A stretch of 64,000 nt of DNA from Marisimplicoccus sp038147335 (GTDB lineage: Bacteria > Bacteroidota > Bacteroidia > Flavobacteriales > Flavobacteriaceae), in contig JAYQTK010000002.1 in the NCBI GenBank assembly GCA_038147335.1, positions 666,333-730,332 of the forward strand, read 5' to 3'. Positions 35,198 to 46,115 of this stretch are shown here, piece after piece. The first letter of the stretch is position 1. Every line of letters begins with the position of its first letter. A model generated the notes under the pieces. It was not told where the DNA came from. It saw nothing but the letters and a program-made list of their open reading frames with translations, and ran no database searches. A program made the translations under genes and the position numbers.

Positions 35198-35994
35198 TAA
35201 TTTTTAATTACAATTTCTAAAGGGTTAGCAATACCAGAGAATTTTTCTAAGTCAGCTTTTATTGAACCTACTAAAAGGTCTGCTTGAACTCGAATAGGAA
35301 TTCTGTTCTTGTCATTTGTTAGCCAAATAGTAATACTTCCCTCACCCTTAAAAATTCTACTCCTATTTGTTGTTGGCATAAACTTTAGGCACTCAATCTT
35401 ACCAAATTTTGTATTAATTATATCCTTACCTAGGTATCTTAAAGGTAGTTCTCTATTTTTTGAATCGTAGAACATGTTAATTATAAATGACTCTCCAATA
35501 CTTACTTTTTCCTCAGAAAAATTTTTCCTTAAATAATATAGCGAAGAAATTAAGTCTTGTACATTTTTCTCTGTATTAATTGTCTCGATGGTTTGATTTT
35601 TTATATTATTTACTGTTGCATTTTGAAGCTCTGGATTGAACTTTACTTCCAAGTTTTTTGTGTATCCACCCTCATAAATATTTCTTTTAAAAAAATATGG
35701 CGTAACAACTGTATCATCAAAATAGCTGCTATAATAGTCTTCAACCTTAAAAAAAAGTCTTGCTAAACCTATGGTTTTTCCATATCCAGATGCTAATAAA
35801 AAGTCTTTACCATCTAATTTTTCATTAGTTAATTTAAGTGATGCATAGCTAGCATTGAAAATTCCATAGTGTACAATATACTCTAGATTTTCTCCTGCCT
35901 TAAAAGGCTTTGAATCAGAAAGAATATTTTGTCCATAAGTTACATATATGCTTAACAGGAAAATTTGAAGATATAGGGCAATAATTTTTATCAT
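35197..35994 (-). CDS. DUF3108 domain-containing exported protein
   Basis: The 265-residue product has a signal peptide (cleaved near TYGQ) and a DUF3108 beta-rich domain, beginning with FKAGENLEYIVHYGIFNA, the characteristic opening of the family. The biochemical function of the family is unknown. It lies 23 bases after uvrC and overlaps the M23 peptidase by one base. The DUF3108-M23 pairing suggests a role at the cell envelope. Confidence 0.88.
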   Translation of the reverse strand: MIKIIALYLQIFLLSIYVTYGQNILSDSKPFKAGENLEYIVHYGIFNASYASLKLTNEKLDGKDFLLASGYGKTIGLARLFFKVEDYYSSYFDDTVVTPYFFKRNIYEGGYTKNLEVKFNPELQNATVNNIKNQTIETINTEKNVQDLISSLYYLRKNFSEEKVSIGESFIINMFYDSKNRELPLRYLGKDIINTKFGKIECLKFMPTTNRSRIFKGEGSITIWLTNDKNRIPIRVQADLLVGSIKADLEKFSGIANPLEIVIKN

Positions 35995-36017
35995 CTATTT
36001 TTCAAAATTAACTAAAA

Positions 36018-37808
36018 TTAATTTTTTAATTGATTAAAAATGGACCTACCTCTAGAGTTTCCCAGTAATGCAATTAAATCTTTTTCACTTGCACTCTTCA
36101 ATCTTTTGAATGATTTATATTTCTTTAATAGCTTATCTTTTAAAATTGGGCCAACTCCTTGAAGATCATCAATTCCTGATTTGAGGGCACTTTTACTTCT
36201 CCTATCTCTATGAAAGTTTATAGCAAACCTATGGGCCTCATTCCTTAATTGTTGAATTAATTTTAAAGTTTCTGATTTCTTGTCAATATAAAGTGGAAGC
36301 TTGTCACCTGGTTTAAAAATTTCCTCAAGCTTTTTTGCAATCCCAATTATAGATATTTCATTGTCTAAATTTAATTTTTTTAAAATGTTTAAACCTGATG
36401 ATAATTGCCCTTTACCACCGTCAACTATTATTAAATTTGGCAAAGATTGTTTCTCATTCACTAGTCTTTTCAATCTTCTATAAATTACTTCTTCCATTGA
36501 TGCAAAATCATCTGGACCTTCAACATTTTTTATTTTATATTGACGATAGTCCTTTTTGGCAGGCTTTCCATTTTTAAAAACCACACATGATGCAACTGGA
36601 TTTGTTCCCATCAAATTGGAATTATCAAAACACTCAATATGAATAGGTTTTTCAGACAGTTTTAAATCCATTTTAGCCTGTTCCATAATTCTATTAACAT
36701 GTGCTTCTGGATCTACAATTTTAATTTGTTTTAATTTGTCAATTCTATAAAACTTTGCATTACGCAATGATAGATCTATAAGACTTTTTTTCTCTCCCTT
36801 TTTAGGAACTTGAACTTTAATTTTCTCACCAAGATTTATTCTAAATGGTAGAAAAATTTCCTTTGAGCTTGATAGGAACCTTTCTCTTAGCTCAATAATA
36901 CTTAGCTGAAGTATTTGTTTATCCGACTCATTAAGTTTTTTTCTAATTTCCAGAGTATGTGACCTTACAATTGAGCCATATGATACCTGTATGAAGTTCA
37001 CATAAGCATAAGACTCATCTGATATTATAGTAAAGACATCTACATCACTAATTTTTGGACTAACTATAGTTGACCTAGATTGATAATTTTTTAGTGATTC
37101 AAGTTTTTCTTTAATTTTTTGAGCTTTTTCGAACTCAAGACTATTTGAGAAATCAATCATTCTGTCTTCTAGTCTTTTCAAAGATGCCTTAAAATCACCT
37201 TTAATAATATCCCTTATTCCCTTTAAGTTTTTTTCATAATCATTAACCTTTACTTTACCAACACATGGACCCTCACAGTTTTCTAGGTGGTACTCTAGAC
37301 AAAGCTTAAACTTTTTATTATCTATGTTTTCTTTAGTTAATTTATAGTTACATGTTCTAAGAGGATAAATCTCCTTAATTATCTCAAGTAGAGTAATTAC
37401 AGTCTTAACATTTCTATATGGACCATAGTACTCGGATCCGTCGCGGACAGCTTTTCTCGTATAAAAAACCCTAGGGAAAGGCTCTTTTTTTATGCATAAC
37501 CAAGGATATGATTTATCATCTTTAAGAAGAACATTATACTTTGGTTTATATTTTTTGATTAAGTTGTTTTCAAGAAGAAGTGCATCCATTTCAGTATCAA
37601 CAATTATCCTTTCAATTTTGTCAATACTTTTGACAAGAAGCTTTAACTTATTGGTGTCATGTGATTTGGTGAAATAAGATGAAACTCTTTTCTTGAGATT
37701 TTTAGCTTTACCTATATATATAATCTCATTGTCCTTATCAAAGAATTGATAAACTCCTGGTTCTTCCGGCAGAGACTTAGCTTTTATATATACCTTACTT
37801 TCTTTCAC
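36018..37808 (-). CDS. uvrC: Excinuclease ABC subunit C
   Basis: UvrC makes both incisions around a DNA lesion in nucleotide excision repair. The order is a GIY-YIG nuclease domain (about 12-95; GVYQFFDKDNEIIYIGKAKN), the UVR motif binding UvrB (ALKRLEDRMIDFSNSLEFEK), the RNase H-like endonuclease domain with IECFDNSNLMGTNPVAS and LIIVDGGKGQLS, and C-terminal helix-hairpin-helix motifs (LQGVGPILKDKLLKKY). At 596 residues it is full length. It is divergent from the 5-formyltetrahydrofolate cyclo-ligase gene. Confidence 0.98.
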   Translation of the reverse strand: MKESKVYIKAKSLPEEPGVYQFFDKDNEIIYIGKAKNLKKRVSSYFTKSHDTNKLKLLVKSIDKIERIIVDTEMDALLLENNLIKKYKPKYNVLLKDDKSYPWLCIKKEPFPRVFYTRKAVRDGSEYYGPYRNVKTVITLLEIIKEIYPLRTCNYKLTKENIDNKKFKLCLEYHLENCEGPCVGKVKVNDYEKNLKGIRDIIKGDFKASLKRLEDRMIDFSNSLEFEKAQKIKEKLESLKNYQSRSTIVSPKISDVDVFTIISDESYAYVNFIQVSYGSIVRSHTLEIRKKLNESDKQILQLSIIELRERFLSSSKEIFLPFRINLGEKIKVQVPKKGEKKSLIDLSLRNAKFYRIDKLKQIKIVDPEAHVNRIMEQAKMDLKLSEKPIHIECFDNSNLMGTNPVASCVVFKNGKPAKKDYRQYKIKNVEGPDDFASMEEVIYRRLKRLVNEKQSLPNLIIVDGGKGQLSSGLNILKKLNLDNEISIIGIAKKLEEIFKPGDKLPLYIDKKSETLKLIQQLRNEAHRFAINFHRDRRSKSALKSGIDDLQGVGPILKDKLLKKYKSFKRLKSASEKDLIALLGNSRGRSIFNQLKN

Positions 37809-37849
37809 TGTAACAAAATTAAACCTATTTTTAGTTTAAATAATATTAA

Positions 37850-38425
37850 GTGATAACTGCAGACAAAACTTTTTTAAGATCTCATTATAAGAAGAAAAGA
37901 TTCTCCTTAACAAAACAAGAAGTTGATGATTTAAGTCAGAGAGTTTTTAAACAATTAGATAAACTTAACATTTGGAAATTAAAGCACTATCATATTTTTA
38001 TTTCAATTTCAAAATATAATGAACTAGACACATCTTCTATAATTAATAAATTAAAGTCAGAACAAAAAATTATAATAGTTCCAAAAATTTCAAATAATGA
38101 ACTTGTTCATGTTGCAATAAATGATGAAACTGAATTTAGTTTAAATGAGTACGGGATAAAAGAACCTAATGATGGTAATCATTTTGTAATTGAGAATTTA
38201 GATATAATATTTATTCCACTTCTAGCTTTTGATATAGAAGGTCATAGAGTAGGGTATGGAAAGGGCTATTATGATAGGTTTCTTAAGCTAACCAATAATA
38301 GTACATTAAAAATAGGGCTTTCATTCTTTGATCCCATAAATAAAATCCTAGATATTGATGACAATGATGTTAAACTAGATTATTGTGTCACACCAAAACA
38401 AGTACATAAGTTTAATAACCTTTAG
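37850..38425 (+). CDS. 5-formyltetrahydrofolate cyclo-ligase
   Basis: This enzyme converts 5-formyl-THF to 5,10-methenyl-THF with ATP, returning stored folate to the one-carbon pool. The family signature GYGKGYYDRFL is present (about 142-152), as is the N-terminal basic LRSHYKKKRFSLTKQE. The start codon is GTG; the 191-residue length is normal. It is divergent from uvrC and overlaps the 3' end of lspA by 4 bases. The Escherichia coli homologue is ygfA/fau. Confidence 0.94.
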   Translation: MITADKTFLRSHYKKKRFSLTKQEVDDLSQRVFKQLDKLNIWKLKHYHIFISISKYNELDTSSIINKLKSEQKIIIVPKISNNELVHVAINDETEFSLNEYGIKEPNDGNHFVIENLDIIFIPLLAFDIEGHRVGYGKGYYDRFLKLTNNSTLKIGLSFFDPINKILDIDDNDVKLDYCVTPKQVHKFNNL

Positions 38426-39060
38426 ACCTTGTTATTAAATATTAATAATAGAAGTACTCCTGTACTTATATATGAGTCCGCAAAATTGAAGACATACTCA
38501 AAAAATGTATATTCTTGACCACCAATTATAGGAAGCCACTCTGGCCAAATCCAGGTTGCTAGAGGAAACTGAATCATATCAACTACACTTCCATAAAAGA
38601 GAGGAGCATATCCAACCTCAGGAAATAAAGTCGCTACTTGACCATAGCTTGAAGAAAAGATAACACCATAAAATACTGAGTCAATAAGATTACCAATTGC
38701 ACCAGCTAATATTAAACACAGACAAAAAATTAATAATTGAGAAGCTCTCTTCTTAATCATACTCCTTAACCAAACACCTAGACCAATACAAGCGACAATT
38801 CTAAATAATGTTAAGATCAATTTTGCAGTATTATCATCGAGAAAAGGCAATAATGTATTCAATCTAGCACCCATGGCCATACCCTTATTCTCAATAAATA
38901 ATAGTTTAAAAAATCCAATATCAATTATAGGAAGTTCACCAAAAATTGTGAGGGGATAGTTTAATTTAATATAAAATTTAACTACTTGATCTAAAAATAT
39001 TAAAGCTAAAATCAGAACTAATGATTTTTTAGCATCAATATTTTTAATTAAAGGAATCAA
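38422..39060 (-). CDS. lspA: Lipoprotein signal peptidase
   Basis: LspA cleaves prolipoprotein signal peptides at the inner membrane. Four membrane helices are visible. Family motifs are ENKGMAMGAR, AGAIGNLIDSVFYGV with the first catalytic aspartate, VVDMIQFP, and FNFADSYIS with the second. At 212 residues it is slightly longer than the proteobacterial form, as usual in Bacteroidota. It lies 11 bases after the dksA-like gene, in the order ileS-dksA-lspA. The window contains many lipoproteins that would be its substrates. Confidence 0.96.
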   Translation of the reverse strand: MIPLIKNIDAKKSLVLILALIFLDQVVKFYIKLNYPLTIFGELPIIDIGFFKLLFIENKGMAMGARLNTLLPFLDDNTAKLILTLFRIVACIGLGVWLRSMIKKRASQLLIFCLCLILAGAIGNLIDSVFYGVIFSSSYGQVATLFPEVGYAPLFYGSVVDMIQFPLATWIWPEWLPIIGGQEYTFFEYVFNFADSYISTGVLLLLIFNNKV

Positions 39061-39071
39061 GTTTTCAATTT

Positions 39072-39455
39072 TTAGTTTTGGATATTTTTAGCTTCTATAC
39101 TAAGTGTTGCGTGAGGAACTATTTTAAGTCTTTTCTTATTGATTAGCTTACCAGTAACTCTACATATACCGTATGTCTTATTCTCAATTCTAACTAAGGC
39201 GTTTTTTAAATCCCTAATAAATTTTTCTTGCCTTAAGGCTAGTTGAGTGTTAGCTTCCTTTGACATTGTTTCAGATCCTTCCTCAAATGATTTAAAGGTA
39301 GGAGATGTATCGTCAGTTCCATTATTGCTGTCGTTCATGTATGCACTCTTAAGTAAATCTAAATCAACCTGTGCCTTTTCAATTTTTTCGTTAATTATTT
39401 TTCTAAAGCTTTCTAATTCTTTATCTGAATATCTATTTTTTGAACTTTTACTCAT
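39072..39455 (-). CDS. TraR/DksA-family protein, cysteine-poor form
   Basis: The 127-residue protein has an N-terminal coiled coil and a C-terminal TraR/DksA zinc-finger-like segment (YGICRVTGKLINKKRLKIVP). Only one cysteine remains, so the four-cysteine zinc site of classical DksA is missing. This is a known feature of Bacteroidota members of the family. It may modulate RNA polymerase, but that is by analogy. It sits between ileS and lspA, and starts one base after the ileS stop. Confidence 0.88.
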   Translation of the reverse strand: MSKSSKNRYSDKELESFRKIINEKIEKAQVDLDLLKSAYMNDSNNGTDDTSPTFKSFEEGSETMSKEANTQLALRQEKFIRDLKNALVRIENKTYGICRVTGKLINKKRLKIVPHATLSIEAKNIQN

Positions 39456-39456
39456 T

Positions 39457-42400
39457 TTAAATTTTGTTTATAGTTATCACAGTTTTAATATCGTCAAACT
39501 CTAATGTCTCGCCTTCATCATCAAAATTCTCGCTAAAATATAATTTATTTGCCAATGTTTCACCTTTGATATAGTCTAAATTTGACTTAATAGCATTTTC
39601 CAATTTTTCCGACTTTTTGATGTTAATCTCAATTTTGTCGGTTACTTCTAAACCTTTACTCTTTCTTATATTTTGAATCCTATTAACCAGCTCTCTAGCA
39701 ATACCCTCATTTATAAGATTTTCATCTAGTTTAAGATCTAAAGCAATAGTTGTTCCATCACCACTTGCCACTGATAATCCCTCTATGTCTTTATAGTTTA
39801 TTTCAACATCGCCCAAATCAATTGTAACATTAGTATCTTTAATCATAAAATTTGCCTTTCCATCTCTTTCTAAATCTTCAATTTGCTCTTGAGAGAAGCC
39901 TTTGATCATATTAGAAACATCATTAATTATTGAGCCATATCTTGGTCCTAAAATTTTGAAATTAGGCTTCAGCTCCTTAATAAGCAATGAATCTTTACTA
40001 TCTAAAAATTCAATAGATTTTACATTAATTTCAGATAATATTTGAGCCTTAGCATTTTCAATGTCATTTCTTTCATTTTTATTCTTAACAGGGACAATGA
40101 TCTTATTAAGTGGCTGTCTTACCTTTAACTTTTCTTTTTTTCTAATTGATAGAGCAAGTGAACAAATATTTCTTACTTGATTTATTTTCTTTTCTAATTC
40201 TACTTTAATTAAACCTTCTTCTGAAGCAGGAAATTCAGATAAATGAACTGATTCATGGTCCTCTTTTCTAGTAACAGTGTTAATACATTGATAAATATAT
40301 TCTGAGTAAAAAGGAGCAATTGGTGAAATAAGTTTACTTATGGAGGATAAGCACTCATAAAGAGTCTGATATGCAGAAATTTTATCATTATTATATTCAC
40401 CCTTCCAGAACCTTCTTCTTGATAATCTAACATACCAATTACTTAATTTTTCTTGAACAAAATCACTAATTTCTCTTGAGGCAGGGGTCAACTCATAATC
40501 ATTGTAATAATTATCTACTCTTTTTATTAAAGAGTTCAATTCTGAGATTATCCATTGATCTAATTCTGATCTTTTTTCAAATGCTACTACATCTTCTTTA
40601 TATGAAAAATTATCGATATTGGCATAAAGACTAAAAAAACTGTATACGTTATGTAATGTGCCAAAAAATTTTCTTTTAACCTCAGCCACACCATCCTGAT
40701 CAAACTTTAAATTATCCCATGGATTTGAGTTTGAAATCATATACCACCTAACTGCATCGGCACCATATTCTTCTATCATTTTAAATGGATCTACTGCGTT
40801 ACCCAGTCTCTTAGACATTTTCTGTCCATTTTTATCGAGAACTAAACCATTTGATACAACGTTTTTATATGAAATTGAGTCAAACACTAAAGTTGAAATA
40901 GCGTGAAGAGTATAAAACCATCCTCTTGTTTGATCAACACCCTCTGCAATGAAATCAGCCGGAAAATTAATTTTATTATCAATTAAATCTTTGTTCTCAA
41001 AAGGATAATGAAATTGGGCATAAGGCATTGATCCTGAATCAAACCAAACATCAATAATATCTTTTTCCCTCTTCATTGGCTTCCCTTTATTTGATGTAAG
41101 AGTTATTTCATCGACAATATCCTTATGAAGATCTATATTTAAATAATTCTCATCTGACATATTACCAATGTCAAAATCAGAATAAGGATTAGATAACATA
41201 TGACCATTTTTTACTGAAGCTTCAATTTCATTAATAAGCTCTTCTGCTGAACCAATCACTTTGATTTCTTCATTTTCTTCATCAGTCCAAATTGGCAGAG
41301 GAATTCCCCAAAATCTTGATCTTGAAAGATTCCAATCATTAGCAGTTTTTAACCAGTTTCCAAATCTACCCTCACCAGTTGATTTAGGTTTCCAATTAAT
41401 TTCCTGATTTAATTCAAACATTCTGTTTGATAAGCTATCCATTTTTATAAACCAAGATTCCATTGGATAGTAAAGAACTGGCTTATCAGTTCTCCAACAA
41501 TGAGGATAAGAGTGTGAATATTTCTCTACTTTAAATGCTCGATTTAATTCTTTAAGTCTAATAGCTATCTCAACATCAACAGATTTTTCTGGGATAGAAT
41601 CTGATTCATAATATTCATTTTTTACATATTTGCCACTTATTAAACCAATTCCGTCAATAAATTTTCCTTTAAGATCAACAAGTGGAACTTTAATGCCATT
41701 TTTATCTAAAACTTGTAATGGTGGAACTTCAGGTTTTGCTGATTTGGCAGCCTTATAGTCATCTGCTCCAAACGTTGGAGCTGTATGGACAATACCTGTT
41801 CCATCATCAGTAGTAACAAAATCTCCACTAATTACTCTAAATGCATTTTCTGGATTATCCAATGGAAGAGGAGATTCTTCCCAAATTCTTTCATATCTGA
41901 TGTTTTCGAGATTTTTACCAGATACTTCATGGCATATTAAATAGGGTATATTGGGCTTTTCAGTATCATATGAATCTAATTCTTTCTCAGTTTTTACCTC
42001 ATAAAAAATCTTAGAAAAAATCTTATCAATTAGTTTAGTAGCTATTACAACAGTTACTAACTGTTTAGTGTATTGATTATATGTTTTAACAAAAGAATAT
42101 TTGATCTTCTTACCAATAGTTAATGCTGTGTTTGAAGGGAGTGTCCATGGTGTAGTAGTCCAAGCAAGAAAATAAAATGGATATAGATTAATTAACTCAT
42201 TAGGGAGACCTTCTTTTATAGACTTAAACTGAGCCACAACAGATGTATCACTAATATCTCTATATGCACCAGGCTGATTAAGCTCATGTGAGCTTAAACC
42301 AGATCCAGCAGCAGGTGAATAGGGCTGAACGGTATAACCTTTGTATATCAAATTCTTTTTGTAAATGTCTTTTATAATCCACCATACTGATTCCATGTAT

Positions 42401-42858
42401 TTAGATTCAAATGTTACATAAGGATCAGACACATCAATCCAATAACCCATTTCCTTTGTTAAAGATTCCCAGTCAGAAGTATATTTCATAACCGCTTCTT
42501 TACATGCTCTATTATACTCCGAGACACTAATCTTATTACCAATATCATCTTTTGAAATCCCCAGCTCCTTCTCTACACCTAATTCAACAGGAAGTCCATG
42601 GGTGTCCCATCCAGCTTTTCTCTTAACGTTAAATCCTTTGATAGTCTTATATCTACAAAAAGCATCCTTTATAGTTCTTGCCATTACATGGTGAATTCCA
42701 GGCTTGCCGTTTGCAGAAGGAGGACCTTCAAAAAACACAAAGTTTTCTCTGTTATTTCTGTTGGATGATTTGATAAAGACATCATTTTTAGCCCAGAAAT
42801 CTTCAATTTCTTTTGCAATTGAATTAAGTGAAAAATTTTTTGATTCTTTAAATCCCAT
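39457..42858 (-). CDS. ileS: Isoleucyl-tRNA synthetase
   Basis: IleS charges tRNA-Ile. The class I signature appears as GPPSANGKPGIHHVMART (a HIGH variant), with KMSKRLGNAVDP as the KMSKS loop. The CP1 editing domain contains TTPWTLPSNTALTIG and GTGIVHTAPTFGADD, and the anticodon-binding domain follows. At 1133 residues it is the long eukaryote-like form typical of Bacteroidota. It is encoded 61 bases downstream of the frameshifted TonB receptor gene and is followed by dksA-like and lspA genes. Confidence 0.98.
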   Translation of the reverse strand: MGFKESKNFSLNSIAKEIEDFWAKNDVFIKSSNRNNRENFVFFEGPPSANGKPGIHHVMARTIKDAFCRYKTIKGFNVKRKAGWDTHGLPVELGVEKELGISKDDIGNKISVSEYNRACKEAVMKYTSDWESLTKEMGYWIDVSDPYVTFESKYMESVWWIIKDIYKKNLIYKGYTVQPYSPAAGSGLSSHELNQPGAYRDISDTSVVAQFKSIKEGLPNELINLYPFYFLAWTTTPWTLPSNTALTIGKKIKYSFVKTYNQYTKQLVTVVIATKLIDKIFSKIFYEVKTEKELDSYDTEKPNIPYLICHEVSGKNLENIRYERIWEESPLPLDNPENAFRVISGDFVTTDDGTGIVHTAPTFGADDYKAAKSAKPEVPPLQVLDKNGIKVPLVDLKGKFIDGIGLISGKYVKNEYYESDSIPEKSVDVEIAIRLKELNRAFKVEKYSHSYPHCWRTDKPVLYYPMESWFIKMDSLSNRMFELNQEINWKPKSTGEGRFGNWLKTANDWNLSRSRFWGIPLPIWTDEENEEIKVIGSAEELINEIEASVKNGHMLSNPYSDFDIGNMSDENYLNIDLHKDIVDEITLTSNKGKPMKREKDIIDVWFDSGSMPYAQFHYPFENKDLIDNKINFPADFIAEGVDQTRGWFYTLHAISTLVFDSISYKNVVSNGLVLDKNGQKMSKRLGNAVDPFKMIEEYGADAVRWYMISNSNPWDNLKFDQDGVAEVKRKFFGTLHNVYSFFSLYANIDNFSYKEDVVAFEKRSELDQWIISELNSLIKRVDNYYNDYELTPASREISDFVQEKLSNWYVRLSRRRFWKGEYNNDKISAYQTLYECLSSISKLISPIAPFYSEYIYQCINTVTRKEDHESVHLSEFPASEEGLIKVELEKKINQVRNICSLALSIRKKEKLKVRQPLNKIIVPVKNKNERNDIENAKAQILSEINVKSIEFLDSKDSLLIKELKPNFKILGPRYGSIINDVSNMIKGFSQEQIEDLERDGKANFMIKDTNVTIDLGDVEINYKDIEGLSVASGDGTTIALDLKLDENLINEGIARELVNRIQNIRKSKGLEVTDKIEINIKKSEKLENAIKSNLDYIKGETLANKLYFSENFDDEGETLEFDDIKTVITINKI

Positions 42859-42919
42859 TATACCTAGAATTAAAGGCGAAATTAATGATTTTAGATCAAA
42901 ATAAAGTTAATTAGGTACT

Positions 42920-45411
42920 TTATAATTTTAGATTTAAACCTACTTGGAAAGATCTCCCAGGCGCAGAAATTCCAGATGCAAATGTTCTATAATGAATATC
43001 AAAAATATTTGTAATACCAAGTCTTAATGTGGAATTTGGAGATATATTTAAACTTGCATAAATTGAAAAATCTGACCAATTTGGTGTTCCTAGAAAGTCT
43101 TTTAAACCATCTTGACCAATTATATAAGGGGTTTCATCAAGACCATCTTCTCCTCCTATACTATATTCTGAAGGATCTTTTGAATCACTAAATTTATATA
43201 CAGCCTTAATTGTTAAATCATTTTTAACATAGTCCAATGAAAGTGACCCAAATAGAGGTGATATTGAAGGAAGTGGTCCATACGTTTCATTATTATCCCC
43301 TTTAGTATATGTTAAGCTATAATCAATTTTTAAATTTCTGCTTAGATTATTAAAGCCATCAATTGAGAATCCATGAATGAACCTATTACCCAAATTCTTA
43401 TTAGCGATTGTAGTTACTTCTTCATTATTATAGATAATTGTAGATGTATCAGGAGTAGTAATGTCAGAGTAAACTATATATTCTGCTCTTCCAATATGTC
43501 TAGAAATTATTGTACTAAAACCTCTAATTGACAAATAATTTTTGCTGTCAAGAGATTTATAATCAACTCCTAAATCTAAATTATATGCATATTCGGGCTT
43601 TAAAAATGTATTAGGAACAACTAGTAATCCATTATTCTCTCTAATCTTTCCAATATCATCAATATTAGGATTTCTAAAACCACTAGACAAAACTGTATTT
43701 ATTTGAATTTTATTGCTTGGCCTTAACTTCATTGATACTGTTGTTGTTAATGCCTCAGAATTTAAATTAACTCTTGATAATTGAGGATTTACTGATATTA
43801 CATCATTCCAGCTTGCTTTTAGTTTTGTAAATGTTAGTCTTGTCCCAATATTAAAAGTAAAAAACTCACTCATATTCCAAGACCAGTTTACATAAGATGC
43901 AAAGCTTGCATATGAACTTCCATCGCTAGGATATCTGGTAGGTATTGCAAACTTTTTGCTTACACCCACAACATTATTACCATCAACATCTAAAACTCTG
44001 TCATATGCTTTAGAATAATTATGATTATATGTTGTCTCTATTCCATATGAGACAGTATGTCCATTATTAAAAGATGTATCAAAGTCACCATTTAAGCTTA
44101 GCACCTTTAAATCCTCTATCTGATGAGATCTATTTAATGAGTTAAACTTTCTTTTAATTCTACTCTCATTAATTTTCTGGAATCCAAAAGTTATAACACC
44201 TTTATCCATGAATTTCTTTTTTGGAAAAATTCTCAGACTTGGAGAAATCAATAATCTTTTTTGAGGCCCATAATACCATTCGCTAAACTTTAATGAATTA
44301 TCCCTAGGAATGCTTAGTTGATCATATCTATCTATATCACTTGATTCAGAGAATTGAATATTTAGGTTAAGTAGATTATCATCTCCAATTCTAAATAAAA
44401 ATTTTTGAAATAAATCAACTTGACTATAACCGGTGTTCTTTTGAATACTTTCATCTAAGTTAATTGATGGTTCAGCATAAAACTTATATCTTGAATTTTG
44501 AGAAAAAATTGGAGTTAAGCCCCAGAATGAATAACCATGATTTCTTTTTTTCCCATTTTAATATCACCATATTTAGAAATAGAAATTGAAGTTATGCTAC
44601 CCCAATTATCAGAACTATAATTGGTGTTAAAATTATTTGACACACTATTATTGGCTGAATTAAAGTTAGTAGTAAAACTTGATGATATTTTTTCAGAATT
44701 TTTTAGTATTGGATTCTTTGTGTAGTAATGAATTACACCACCCATTGCATCTGAACCATAACCAACAGATGAAGATCCAAATATTACCTCTGCTCTTTCA
44801 ATATTGCTAGGATCTATAGTAATGGAATTCTGTAAATGACCAGATCTATAAATAGCATTATTCATTCTTACACCATCAACAACAATCAGGACTCTATTTG
44901 CCTCAAACCCTCTTATAATAGGGCTACCACCACCCCCTTGGCTTTTTTGAATTCTAACTCCAGGGCTTAATTCTAGCATTTCTGCACCTGAGCTGGGCGA
45001 TGAAATGAATAAATCTTCGGATTTAATAACTGAAACTTTTTCTGCAATTTGATTTACATTAGATGCAGACCTTGCAACTGATAAAATTACTTCATCTAGA
45101 TTTTGACTTTCCTGATATAATAAAACTATACTTTCATCTTCAATATCATCTAGATATAATTCTAATAAAGAATATCCAAGTAACTGGAAATATATTTTAT
45201 TCTCGTTAGAAAATAACCCAAGATCAACATTTCCATTTAAATCACTTATTGTTGATTTGTCTCTACTTTCATTAAATACTGCAACATCTGATAAAACTTC
45301 ATTTGTCTCACTGTCCCTTACAGTGATTTGTTGTCCAAAAGAAACACTAGTAAACAAAAAAAACAGAAGTATCTTCTTACAAATTTGTATGGAGTTATTT
45401 GAAAATTTCAC
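42920..45411 (-). pseudogene. TonB-dependent receptor with CarboxypepD_reg-like domain, interrupted by a poly-A frameshift
   Basis: The first segment (45411-44515) encodes a signal peptide, a short carboxypeptidase-regulatory-like domain, and the plug, with IQKSQGGGGSPIIRGFEANR and VDGVRMNNAIYRSGHLQN. The second segment, in frame down to 42920, encodes the barrel and the terminal GRSFQVGLNLKL. They are joined by adding one A to the A7 tract at 44545-44551, which gives MGKKRNHGYSFWGL, close to the MGKNRNHGY pattern of the family. The corrected protein has 830 residues. It overlaps recO by 17 bases. A homopolymer slip may be a sequencing error or phase variation. The ligand is unknown. Confidence 0.87.
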
Positions 45412-46114
45412 TTAAAATATCAATTGATTTAGGGGATTTGAACATTTGTAAATGTAAAGAATAATAGTCAATTATATGATTAAGTAATCTTAGTCTAGAA
45501 TCTTTATTTATAGCCATATAATTTAAATCCTCAAATTTCATGCCTAATAACTGCTTGAATAATTCATAATCATCAAAGTCAATAAATTTTGATATGGGTT
45601 TTATAGTTGAGCTAGATCCAGATTCAAGATTAAAGAAATTGTCTTCTTGACTCATAATATTTGGATAAAATCCTATGTGTCTAGTTAGCTCAATTAAGAA
45701 TTTTATGTGAAAATTATTACAATTCTCTTGGACATCATACCAGCGTATGGATTTATCTAAAAAATTAAATAAATTTTGATTCTTATCACCCTCCTCTTTA
45801 AATACACTATTTAAGATCTCTGATAAAAAAATTATAACAGTACTTTTTTCAATACTGGAATGTAAGGTGTTGAAAATAATTACAGGCTTTACTTCTTTTA
45901 TGTAGCTTAATCTATCGGGCTTACTTAAACTATAGTTTATGCTGATCAAATTAAGTGGAAAAAAATGTGCTTTGCTAAACTTAGGCTTTTTTGTTCCATA
46001 GATTCCTTTTACTATGAAGCTTTTTAAACCAATATCTTCAAGATAACATGAGACAATCATGCTAGTCTCTCCATTCTTAATTGATTTTACAACAAAACCT
46101 TTTGAATTGGGCAT
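45395..46114 (-). CDS. recO: DNA repair protein RecO
   Basis: RecO helps load RecA at gaps with RecF and RecR. The N-terminal OB fold begins with GFVVKSIKNGETSMIVSCYL, and FIVKGIYGTKKPKFSKAHF follows. A helical C-terminal domain contains LIELTRHIGFYPN, the usual family signature. At 239 residues the length is normal. It starts one base after gdhA, and its 3' end overlaps the receptor gene by 17 bases. Confidence 0.94.
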   Translation of the reverse strand: MPNSKGFVVKSIKNGETSMIVSCYLEDIGLKSFIVKGIYGTKKPKFSKAHFFPLNLISINYSLSKPDRLSYIKEVKPVIIFNTLHSSIEKSTVIIFLSEILNSVFKEEGDKNQNLFNFLDKSIRWYDVQENCNNFHIKFLIELTRHIGFYPNIMSQEDNFFNLESGSSSTIKPISKFIDFDDYELFKQLLGMKFEDLNYMAINKDSRLRLLNHIIDYYSLHLQMFKSPKSIDILSEIFK

Positions 46115-46115
46115 T

